A stretch of DNA of 64,000 nt from assembly GCF_964204645.1 (NCBI RefSeq), contig NC_134033.1, positions 1,733,631 through 1,797,630 of the forward strand, read 5' to 3'. A program made the translations under genes and the position numbers. The notes beneath the pieces are model-generated. The model saw only the letters and a program-made list of their open reading frames with translations, was not told where the DNA came from and did not search any database. This DNA is from Tubulanus polymorphus. Taxonomy: Eukaryota > Nemertea > Palaeonemertea > Tubulaniformes > Tubulanidae. This document shows, piece after piece, positions 44,001 to 54,800 of this stretch (its first letter is position 1; each line of letters begins with the position of its first letter).

Positions 44001-47000
44001 GAGGCAGCCATCTTCTCTCCAAGTTAACTTTCTATAGATAATGCCATCAGGCAAGTTTATGAGGTCATTATTGCCATCAGGCAAGTTCATGATGTCATAG
44101 GAGGATTTATGGAAATAGCCACGTTTGCTAGGAGAGTATAGATTGAATCATAAGATAATCTAATGTCATAAAGTGATTTATGGAAACAGCCATCTTGAAC
44201 TGTCCATGGATAATATAAAAAAGTTCTTGAAGGTAGCCATGTTTTTAGAAAGGTATATCATCCAATTCATTTTGATTTTTCTTTAATAAATAGACTCAGA
44301 TTTTGCACAGAGATTTTAGGGTTCACTTACACCGGTTTTCTTAAATTTTTGCCAGACGTATTTCGTGCCGTTGCCTTTTTCCAAACGATACGTCGGTGGA
44401 AACAGAATGTGTTCTTCATCTATACATGCACAATGTGTTTATTCCACGACAGCAGACGGAATAAATTCAATAAATATACGAAAACATGCTGTCAGTATTT
44501 TCAAATATTTGAATATGATTTCAGTTAGAATTTCATGCGAGGAATTTTTACGAGAGCCTGATTTCATAGACTTGATATCAAAGTAACCCTTAGGGGTAAA
44601 TCCTCAACCTAGGTGACAACGAACATTGAAAACACAGTAAACCTAGCCTTTCTCCAACGCAGCCATCTCGGACATTCAACTACCGGAAACTCTGACAAAA
44701 TGTAGATCATTTTTGTACCTGGCTGACATATTTTTCTTAGCCTTAACTCAAGACTTTCGCTTGCCCCAGTAAAATTTTGCCGGGCCCAGTTTGTCCGAGT
44801 TAGGTGAGGTTTACTGTAGTAATAACTGACTAATTCAAAATGTTCCCAGGGATTCTTTTGCCCAAAAATCTATGAAACTCAGCCAGAGGAATCATCACAT
44901 AAAATATCGATTTGAGGAAGGAAAATGCTTGGATCACAGTGAAAATTAATATAAATGTATTAATACATAAATAAGAAATTGCGTAAAACTGATGTATTAT
45001 TTTGGGGAGGAGACATTCTCGAAATCGGCGAAAATAAAAGACCGGCGATAAATTACCGAATAGATAAAACGCTTTCTTTTCCCGCTGCGTTTTGAGCAGT
45101 TGATCTTTCGCCAGCAACGGTTCGAAGTCTTTGTGCTCGATCTTTTTCAAAATTACCTGAAAACCCGGGAAAAAAATATGGATACAAAATAGTTTACGCA
45201 GGGGAGCACGGCAAATACGACTGTGGAACGAGGCCTAGTAGCTCATTTTTAGAAACCAGGCTAAGCTCATTCAGGTTTTAATTTAGAGGGGCCAATCTAT
45301 GGGGAGGCGGTCCAAAAATTGGACACCTTTTACTTAGAAAATATCGAAATTTCTTCAATGTTAACGAAAAGGCCCAAGACTGGTCTGATGACTTCCTTCA
45401 GTGAAGGCTAAGTCTTAACCAATTTTGGTCCCGTAAACAATCTAACAACTAAGACCAGTAGAAATGTAGGCGAAACAATGCCTCATTATTTATTACATGT
45501 GGATCGTCATCCAATCTATAGTTGAGATCTCCGAACCAGAAAACGTGATGGAACTGCTTCGTCAAGTCGAATTGACCGCTATGGACCTTCAGTTTCTGTG
45601 ACAGACAACGTAGAATATCCTTAAAATTCTGGATCCTCCTGGAAAATAAACAGCAAAAGCGAATAATATCAGATTCATCGATTCATTCGAAGATTATACT
45701 GAATACCTTAACATAATAAAAATCTAGTCATCCAGTAGACATGAGTCCAGGGTTCAGTTCCATAGTTAGGGCTCAGACTTAGACTGTTCTAAGACCAACT
45801 TAGTTCTATAGCCAGTCTAACAACTTAAGATCAGTCTTAAGATTTAAGACCGCTTTCGGTATAAAGTCTTGACTATGAAACCAGCCCCTGGGACTGCAGT
45901 TTCTCAAAATTTGGTTAAAAGTTAACTGTTGGACAAATCCCATTGTGAAATTTGAAATTACCATGGTATTTGTAAACTAAATTAGTCAATTTAGTCAACT
46001 GTAACCAACTTTCGAACAACCGACGAGTTAATATTCATTGATCAAACTTCGTAGGTTCAAGTAAGATCCGAATCTTCAATGTTTAAACGGGACTCATAGA
46101 TTTATACGCTTTTTTAATTGATACCTCGCATTCTTTTCTGCGCCCGACGTCAAGTGGCAGTTCACGAAACAAAACGAAGTTCCACAGAATGAGAAAGTAA
46201 TCGCTACAGCTCCTTTATTGCCTGCAACCGTAAACAAAGAGAGAACTTTCAAATTCCTAAACCTCTCTTCTGTTCTTAGAATCAAAAGGTACCAATCCTG
46301 GGGTCTAGATATACATGCAAGCCACTGAAATAAGCTGAGTTCCACTAAATTCAGGAAATGCATATAAATATAATAATATCAATATAAAACTTTATTTTAA
46401 TATGCGAATTCAATGATTTGAATATGCACATTCAAATATTTGAATATGTAAATTCAAAGATATGCAAATTCGAAGATTTCAATATGCAAATTCAACGATT
46501 TGAATATGTAAATTCAAAGATATGCAAATTCGAAGATTTCAATATGCAAATTCAACGATTTGAACATGCAAAATTCAATAATTCGTATAATACTCACCCA
46601 AGGTGTTAGCGATGCCCGTTTTAACCGATGCGCTTTCAATATGGCTGATTTTATTTTTGTGTTCGAGTCGCGCGAGAATCACGAGTCGAATGTCCCACAA
46701 TACGTGCGAAACGACCTAAAAATAAACCGCAAGAGGCAAGTGCTCATCAAAAACCAGGATGGAACCACTTTTATCTGACTTGCTTTTACCCTGACTATTC
46801 CCTGACATGCACGTTGTTTTCCCTGAATTGATCTGTTAAGAATCCGATCAATTAACACATTCAAATACATAAGACATAGACCGAAACTGTTTGATCTTAC
46901 ACGCGATCTAACAATCTCAACAAATTTCCCTGACTATTCCCTGACATGCTTGTTGTTTTCCCTGACTCGATCTGCTAAGAATCCGATCAATTAACACAGT

Positions 47001-50000
47001 CAAATACGTAAAAAAATAGACGGAGACTGATTGATTTTACATGCGATCTAGCTGTCTCAACATAGTTCACCGAATTTCCCTGATTTTTAGCTTATCAACA
47101 AAAAGTTTCTTAACGAAAACTTACGATATAAAAGTCGGAGAGGAATAGGCCTTCGAGTGAATTTTTTAAGCGCGACGCCCATTCTTTTTCCGTAAGCGCC
47201 GACTCCTGGAAAACCGCAAAAACAAGATTTCAATTCTTTTAATATTGATAATCGATAAGATGAATTCACAAGGGTCGATTTAGGACACGTGAGTATACCT
47301 GAGTGCCGATGATGTAAATGTCGTGCGAGATTTGCAGCAGGCAATGGTCTCGCGTTTTACCGGTTCCTTGAGATTTGAGCCACGTCGACAGGTTCCATTC
47401 CGGTTGACTATCAGCTGAAACGATGATAGGCATCGTTCAAATTTCACAAAAACGGTCACGGGCTGCAGTTGCTCAAAAGATTTTCGCCGAACAATTAGCT
47501 ATTTATCACCACCGAACTCTGACCACTCACCCATATTCCAGGTTCCGATGAATAGTGATATCGTGCCGATGTCAGTCGGCGACGATGAGTGCATGTTTTT
47601 CATCTGCTGCGCGAGTTGACAGAACAGCTCCCTCTGGCGAATGTCTTCGAAAACGTACGTCTCCTTTTGTTGACCTTCGATGAAAATGTCCAACTTGCAA
47701 TTGTTCGCCATATGTTTGACGAGCTGTTCAACTGAAAACAGAAAAACATGGCTTCCTCCATAAATCCTCCAATGACATCATAAGATTTACGATCTACAAA
47801 AGTCTGTCTGCCTCGATAAAACCCCCCAATGACATCATCAGATTTCCATAAACCCTCCAAGAAAAGATGGCTGCCTCCAAAAATCCCCCTATAGCACCAT
47901 GAAATTAGCTACTACCTATTTGATCTATAGACCCTCAACAAAAGGTGCCTGCCTCCATAAATTCTTCTGTGACCTGATCAATTGTTCAGTGATTAATTGG
48001 AAGATTAATAACTCAAAAGCTTAATTACTGTTACTTAATGTTAATTTGATGATGTCATAGGGTGATTTCACGGAGGTGGCCATCCCGTGTATATGCGACT
48101 TACTTTTATCGTGTAGGAATGTGTTACGAGAATCTAACAATTCTGTGTGAGGTTTGACGGCGAACAATTTCCCACCTTGCAAATCAATCGTCAACGTGAT
48201 TGCCTTCTGCTGCATCAACGATCCAATGACCTTCACCTTGATGTTATATAATAGCTATATTGTTGTATATTGTTTTGAAAAAAGCTTACCATAGATAAGC
48301 CATATGATACTGTTTTTCATCATCCATTTCATAGTCATCAGGGCCCAGTTGCACAGTCGTGACTTAAGTCCAAAAGTGGTCTTAAATCTTAAGACTGGTC
48401 TTAAGTTGTTAGATTGGCTATAGAACTAAGTTGGTCTAAGACTGGTCTTAAGTCTAAGCCATGACTATGCAACCGGCCCCTGGGCTCATAGTCCACTCTG
48501 TGTACAGAGCTACAGCCTTCAGGCTCTGGACGGGTCCTTCATGAGTTCATCTCAGTATCTTGGAATATTAGTGATTTGATTCATATTTGTAAATTCCAAG
48601 TAAAAAACGTCGTCCTTGTTTTAGTGTTATACGTACGTTGAACGATTTCTCCGGAATCGATGAACGTGGTTTCATCGACGGGTTCCTCGGAACGTTTTTC
48701 ATACTCGACGAAGTCTCCGCCGATTGACTCCTCATTGTCGTCGGCGATGATGCCCCCGCATTTTGAGGCCTCACTTTGTTGACTAAATCCGAGATACAGG
48801 TATTTGCCTGAAAATTTAAACATGAAAAAAATTGTTTTTAAGCCGTCATTCTATTTTCAAGTGGTGGTGATGTGAAAATTCATGGAAGATTCCGACCTAA
48901 GTGTGTTGAATAACGGGCACACCGCTACAGTGCATCTGCACTGCGGTGCGGTGTATCATTAGTTACTCATATCTAACTGTGTTCGACAGGTGCTGCCATC
49001 TTTCAATAGAGATGATAATAACATCAATACTAATAAGATGAATACACCACGGTGCAGTGTACTAGAAAATTACATCACAGATTTATACACCGCACTGCTG
49101 TGTAGACACACTGAAAGGGTTAATTTATTTTAATCATCATCATTTCAGTTTCTTATTTTTCTTTTAAAGCAGACGTATTTTTTGAATACGAACCAATTTT
49201 TCGACGGTTTGAATTTTTTTCCGAACTTCCTCGAATTTTTTGGATAAATCTTCGATCGTCATTTCATCCATTTGAGTTTCATTCTGATATTACAAAAAAA
49301 AAAAACATGTAAATAGATGAGTCCAAATGTCCGTATGAGCATGAAAGTTTACGACCCATGTACTTAGACATACAACATGTTCATGTAAATTGAACACATG
49401 TACGCACATGTAGAAACAGAGACAACTTATACAGGTACATTATATGGAGAAAAGATGTACAGAAATACACACAACATGCACATGTTTATAAACATGTAAC
49501 ATGTAAATGTTAACAGACATGTAATTTACATATTTATAGATAGATGACATGCACATGATTATAAACATAACATGCAAATGTTTAAAGAAAGACTGATTAC
49601 ATGAGCATGTTTATAAAGACAGATGACATGTACATGTTTAAGGACAGATGATAAGCACATATTTTCAGGGGAGATGACATACACATATTTTCAGACAGAT
49701 GACATGCACATGTTCATAGATGGATAACATGTACATGTTAATGATCGCACTGACCTCGTGAGAAGAAGGTGAAGTCGGTGAATTCTGATTGGTCGAGAAT
49801 AGATTACAACACAGTTCTAGTTTACTCATGTAGTCGGTTAAACTGCGGTGAACGGGTCTCGCCGCGTACGCGAGCAGACGGCGTATTTCCGTCTGGCTGG
49901 AATCATCACCGTCCCTCGAACCGCCGCGCTCCGTGTACTGACGCAACGCGTTCATGAAATCACCGTCGATACTAAAACAACGATAATCATAACTGTTTAT

Positions 50001-51227
50001 AATTCGAAATTTGAAACTTTTAAGCGCTGAAATTCTCTACGACCTACCAAGAGAAATCTAGTTGACTGAAACGATTGGTCAGTTCGCAAGTGACGAGATC
50101 ACAGTTCGAATTTGAGTCGTCTTCATCTTCTAAAATAGAAAACAAAACTCTCTAAGACTGGTCTTAAATCTTAGTAACAACTTAGGGTCAGCACAGGACC
50201 TGCGCAGGACCAAATTCTACAGTTTTGAAAAAAATTCTGAATTTTAAATTCAAAAAGATTTTTCTAATGAATTGCGATTGCGACTTTTCGGATTTACGAC
50301 GTACCTGATTCCTGGTCGCTGTCATCGATGGCTCGTTCGACCGGGAATCGTAAAGCGGTGACCAGTCCGTTACAACCTCCACGACGAATATAACCGGCTA
50401 TTAGTGAACACAGATCCGGGAACTTCCTCTCAGCCACGCCGGCTTCTGCCTGAATAGATGAATAATAATGTTGAAAATAACCCAAAAATACACCTCGCTA
50501 TAACAAACTATCTTCATAATGAGTAAGAATCCCACAATGTGTGGACGAATCTTAAAAGTTAGAAATATTTAGGGTCGTTGCTACCACCCTTCTTCGGTCT
50601 AAAATGGATATATATCCTCATAATGAACTGCTTTTCCTTATTAGTAAAATGTCCTAGTTCATTTACGAGTAAGAGAACCACTTTACAAAGAACATCTTTC
50701 TAGTAAGAACCACAGACACTTGAATATGGGCTTTTATACTGAAAAAAATAATTGATAACCCACTAGCGATAGTTTTTATGTCAGAGAGTCAAAAAGTTGA
50801 TTTTTGTGAATTTGAAAATGAATTTAAAAAATTGGTCAATAAATCTGCCAGATGGTCTAGCGCGAGTTTAAGTTAATACCAGTCCCTAGAATCCTGTCCT
50901 AGAAGGCAGGGTCTCTAACCTGTGTTGACAAAAAACCAGCTTCATCTGGTAAAATTCTGTACTGATGAATACGTCCTTGATGACTGAAAAAAAATGACAA
51001 AAATTAAATATAGCTGCCAGGCAGCAATGAAAGTTTCTGCAAACCACTCTCAATCCGCAGATGGTGACGGCGCTGCCTCCTGCTGGTACTCACAATAAAC
51101 AGAGCGTGTAAGCCCCGCTGATCGACTCGCTCGCCCGCACCAAGAACGAACCATCGTTTCCGTTGTTACGCAATAATTCTTCGGCTTCGAGGCGGCTGAT
51201 GCCACCGTGGTAGAACGGCAAATCCAT
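41017..51227 (-). CDS. INPP5D/INPPL1-like: SH2-containing inositol polyphosphate 5-phosphatase (SHIP type), 21 exons
   Basis: Coding exons, minus strand in order: 51094-51227, 50920-50983, 50305-50449, 50048-50129, 49755-49971, 49194-49283, 48637-48807, 48104-48236, 47531-47731, 47299-47414, 47125-47205, 46598-46715, 46125-46221, 45497-45638, 45057-45156, 44331-44419, 43632-43871, 42978-43035, 42410-42592, 41831-42007, 41017-41324. All phases agree and give 981 residues. The SH2 domain opens the protein (YHGGISRLEAEELL, FLVRAS with the phosphotyrosine-binding Arg31). The 5-phosphatase domain spans about 400-715: GTWNMG, GNKGAVAI, NCHLTSG, FWFGDLNYR (583-591), PSWCDRVLWKSYP and SDHKP (696-700). 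A C2-like region follows to about 880, then a Pro/Arg-rich tail. The family removes the 5-phosphate of PI(3,4,5)P3 at the plasma membrane, damping PI3K signalling. No SAM domain or NPxY motif is seen, unlike vertebrate SHIP2 (SAM) or SHIP1 (NPxY). Confidence 0.92.
41425..41825. repeat. R2 minisatellite, 39-bp unit, about ten copies
   Basis: Units such as GTGGAACTGGATCCAGAGTC - AAATTAAACCCACACAACT lie in intron 20 of the SHIP gene. Smaller arrays of the same unit, inverted, are at 29210-29345, 33250-33460 and 57005-57215. Confidence 0.85.
42667..42850. mobile_element. Palindromic MITE, family R3
   Basis: Ends of the type CAGTGCGTCTACACCGC and their inverse enclose GCACCTGTCAAACATAGTGA. Copies also lie at 48917-49122 and 59826-60020, always in introns here. 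No coding capacity. Confidence 0.65.
43148..43200. mobile_element. Penelope-like terminal fragment
   Basis: CAGTTTATTCGATGTTTTGAC followed by AGTCATCTTCAGGAATACC repeats the end sequence found at 15195-15420 and 24085-24200. It is in intron 17 of the SHIP gene. Confidence 0.35.
43240..43622. repeat. Self-complementary CATG/TACATG minisatellite
   Basis: Roughly 30-40-base units built from ACATGTACATG and GTACTATAGTAC are each near-palindromic. The array fills the 5' part of intron 17 and stops ten bases short of the exon 17 donor. Cys/Tyr-rich open frames on both strands are artefacts of the repeat. Confidence 0.8.
43930..44250. repeat. Dispersed repeat R4 copies (TGATGTCATAGGNGGATTTATGG)
   Basis: Several units combine a GATGTCATAGG(A/T)GGATT core with GCAGCCATCTT. 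Other copies are at about 11895-12060, 18130-18300, 28270-28440, 34950-35100, 47740-47960, 48045-48090 and 53522-54115. Confidence 0.6.
45741..45893. mobile_element. R1 palindromic MITE in SHIP intron 13
   Basis: It has the GACTTAGACTGTTCTAAGACC start and inverse end, more diverged than the copies at 25021-25320. Confidence 0.6.
46390..46575. repeat. A/T-rich tandem repeat in SHIP intron 12
   Basis: Units of about 21 bases (GATTTGAATATGCAAATTCAA) are arranged in a higher-order repeat of about 63-65 bases that is exactly duplicated. Confidence 0.8.
48341..48480. mobile_element. R1 palindromic MITE in SHIP intron 7
   Basis: It starts GGGCCCAGTTGCACAGTCG and ends CATGACTATGCAACCGGCCCC; it is in the opposite orientation to the 8539 copy and well preserved. 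Confidence 0.75.
48917..49122. mobile_element. R3 palindromic MITE in SHIP intron 6
   Basis: It has inverted ends with CACCGC(A/T)...GCGGTG motifs and contains GACAGGTGCTGCCATCTTTC, the reverse of the 42667 copy. Confidence 0.6.
49330..49750. repeat. ACATG-rich degenerate tandem repeat in SHIP intron 5
   Basis: Repeats of GACATG(C/T)ACATGTTTATA type, about 28-40 bases per unit. Less regular than the array at 43240-43622 but similar in motif. Confidence 0.65.
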
Positions 51228-51888
51228 TTACAAACTGAACAACCTGGAATTCAAATAGACCGACAGTGATTGCTAATATCTGGAATTTGAATGATAAACT
51301 GGAGACGGATTATAGCAGGTTAGAGGCTGACGTTGTTGGTAAGAGGATACAGTGATCCGGCTTAGAGTTAAGTGAAGAAGCTTTAGATTCATGCCTATAA
51401 ATAGGATAGATGGCTACTTAAGGGGGAGAGGCTAAAATTAGGGGTAGACCCATCACACCATCAGTTGATAACTGTTTTGGGTAAAAGTGCAGATCCGCAC
51501 CTCTCCGTGTAAAAACGGTCAGTTACATTAAATATCATTGTTTCAGATTCAAAATTCAGCAATTTAGTACATTGCGTTTTTACACGGAGAGGTGCGGATC
51601 TGCACTTTTACCCTGTTTTGGGCTTTTAGTGTCATGCAATGGTCTAAAAGCAATCAGCACATAACGATAAACACCTCCTTACCACACATACATTATCACG
51701 GAGAGCTGAAATGAGTTGAAAAGTTGCTAAAAACTCAGGAAATTAACGAACGCGGAAGTAAAAACACTCGGGAAAAACCCAGAATTTCGTTGATTTGTTC
51801 GCGCGCGGCTGTAACGAAACCGCAGCTAACCAGGAAGTGAAAAATCTGGTCAATTTTCCGGGTGATTTCTTCTTCTGCAGGCTTGAAA
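51228..51888. promoter_or_regulatory. Shared head-to-head promoter region of SHIP and ATG3
   Basis: The SHIP start codon (51227, minus) and the ATG3 start codon (51889, plus) face away from each other across 661 bases. No TATA box is obvious, unlike the Gly/Tyr-rich genes, as expected for broadly expressed genes. A foldback element occupies 51479-51613. Confidence 0.55.
51479..51613. mobile_element. Foldback MITE with perfect 39-bp terminal inverted repeats
   Basis: Left arm 51479-51517 (GGGTAAAAGTGCAGATCCGC...) and right arm 51575-51613 are exact reverse complements of 39 bases around a 57-base loop. A TGTTTT direct repeat at 51473-51478 and 51614-51619 could be a target-site duplication. 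It lies midway in the SHIP-ATG3 intergenic region. Confidence 0.75.
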
Positions 51889-54800
51889 ATGATGCAAAAC
51901 GTGATAAACACGGTGAAAGGGAAAGCGTTAGGAGTAGCCGAATATTTGACACCAGTTTTAAAGGTAAATTCAGCGACTATTCGACCTTAAAGAGTCCTCA
52001 TCAATTCAATCCAACTCGATTCAATTAAGATATATTGTCCATTCTTAAGTTGTCGATTTGATCGGAATTCGCCGCGTCTAAACTAAAACTGTGCGTTCTG
52101 CGATCAGTCTTGTTTTTGATGTTCTTTATTACGCAATCAGTAATTTATTCTATTTTTTTTAGGAATCGAAATTTAAGGAGACTGGAGTCATAACCCCTGA
52201 AGAGGTAGGTTTCTGAAGCCCATCTATTTATACTAGGCTTAGCAAATGACTACTGATTTGTTTCTAATGCTCTGCCAGGTCCTTGTCTCTGGCCATTATT
52301 GGTAAGCCCTGCCCTATGACCACTGCTAGGCCCTAGTCTATGTACAACTTGCTAGGCCCTGGTCCATTATCACTGCTAGACCCTGGTCCATTATCACTGC
52401 TAGACCCTGGTCCATTATCACTGCTAGGCCCTGGTCCATTATCACTGCTAGGCCCTGGTCCGTTATCACTGCTAGTCCCTGGTCAATTATCACTGCTAGA
52501 CCCTGGTCCATTATCACTTCTAGTCCCTGGTCCATTATCACTGCTAGTCCCTGGTCCATTATCACTGCTAGGCCCTGGTCCATTTACTGCTAGTCACTAA
52601 TCCCTGACTGTTCTGCTAGATCTTGGTCTATGAACAATTTGCTAGGCCATCGGCTATATGACTAATGGTTGCTCTTGTTTCAAACTAATTTTTATCAAAA
52701 ACTCCGTTTTTATGAAATGATTTAATTTTCGTCGGTGCGTTTTAGTTTTTAGCGGCCGGTGATCACCTGACCCATCACTGCCCGACGTGGCACTGGGCGA
52801 CCGGCGACGAATCCAAAGTGAAAAGTTATTTCCCTAAAGAGAAGCAATACCTCATCACGAGAAACGGTGAGTTCAGCGTCACTGATCACTGATCATATTA
52901 GTGTGGGCCCAGTTCCATAGTCATGGCTTAGACTTGAGACCAATTTAAGACCATCTTAGATTTACAACCAATCTAACAACTTAAGACCAATCTAAGCTCA
53001 TTTTGGTTCTATAACCAATCTAACAACTTAAGACCAGTCTAAGCTCATTTTGGTTCTATAACCAATCTAACAACTTAAGACCAGTCTAAGCTCATTTTAG
53101 TTCTATAACCAAACTAACAACTTAAGACCAGTCTAAGCTCATTTTGGTTCTATAGGCAATCTAACAACTTAAGACCAGTCTTAAAATCTAAGACCATTTT
53201 TGGACTTAAATCTCAACTGAGGAACCGGCCCCTGATGGTTTAAGACTGGTCCTAGGCTAAGCCATGACTAAAGAACTGGCCCCTGTTATCTTTAACCCTT
53301 GGATTAGAAATATTAGCTCAGCTATTAAACGGGCCTCTATTCTTGTGTGAGAAAATATATGTAAGTGGTGTTAATTTTTCAGTACCATGTTATAAACGAG
53401 TGAAACAAGTGGACAGTCATCAGGAAGAGTTTGAGAAAGTGATTGATGAAGATGATGGAGAGGGAGGCTGGGTCGATACTCATCACTTCGCCGGTTAGTT
53501 CTACTACTCCTACCGCTGTCAGTTCGACGATGATGTCATAGGGGGATTTATCAGCAACTATCATTCACTGGGAGACCTTATAGACCTAAATCAATCCGAT
53601 GATGTCATAGGGGGATTTATCAGCAACTATCATTCACTGGGAGACCTTATAGGCCTAAATCAATTCGATGATGTCATAGGGGGATTTATCAGCAACCATC
53701 GTTCACTGCTGGAAGACCCTATAGGCCTAAATCAATTTGATGATGTCATAGGGGGATTTATCAGCAACTATCATTCACTGGAAGACCCTATAGGCCTAAA
53801 TCAATTCGATGATGTCATAGGGGGATTTATATACATGTATTTCACTTTGCCGGTTAGTTCTTCCACTGTCAGGCAGCCATCTTTTCTGTGAATGGCAATT
53901 TGATGATGTCATAGGGGGATTTATGGTGGACAGCCATCTTTCCTCAAATAGTGTATAATTCAGTTAATTAGAGGATTTGATAATGTCAAAGGGGGATTGA
54001 AGGTGTCCGCCATTTTTCTAGAAGGTTCTCTATAGATAATTTTTTGTCCCTGTTCCTAAGTTACCTACGTTTGTAAATGATGATGTCATAAGGTGATTAA
54101 CGAATGCAGCCATGTTGTTTCATGTTATTGATATAGATTCCACGTTGACAGCCATTGCCGATCAGGTCGGTGAGATGACGTTATCGTCGTCCGCGGCGAC
54201 GGCTCAAGCAGACGCAGGAGCAGACGGACGGGTTACCGGCGACGCGAACGCAAACGACGATGACAGCGACGGCGATGATGACGAAGAGGCCGGCGATATG
54301 GATGAATTCGCGGATAGCGGTTTGTTAGAGGCAGAAGATAATGTGAGTATCTTACGATCAGGGTTTAGGGGTAGAGGTCAGTCGGTGTAGCGAGATACAC
54401 AGCAGTTTTTGGATCTGGATCCACTGTTAACTCTGGATACGAGGTGCACGGAGTTCTTTTACCAGTGAACTTTGAATAAGAACTCATATCAAATGAAAAG
54501 GCACTGGTCTAACGATCAACCAGGTCCGTGGAATGTAAAAACTAGACTTTGGTTTAAAAAGGTCTATTGCGGTGATTTTGTAAAGAGCTGATAGTGGTGC
54601 TATCATTCCAACCGGGGGGAAGACCAGAGTGCTTTGATTGACTATCGATAAGAAGCAGATCTATAGCAATAAAAGGCTTTGGCATAAACTAACCTGAAAA
54701 AAATGGCAAGAATCTGAACCTGATCTGGCAGAGTATGAAAGCTTCAGGCAGGATTTGAACCTGATCTGGCAGAGTATGAAGACCTCAGGCAGGATTTGAA

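Noticed and set aside
52335-52610. Regular 24-bp repeats resembling a CRISPR array
   Set aside because: Units are contiguous without unique spacers, the context is an intron of a eukaryotic gene and no cas genes exist.
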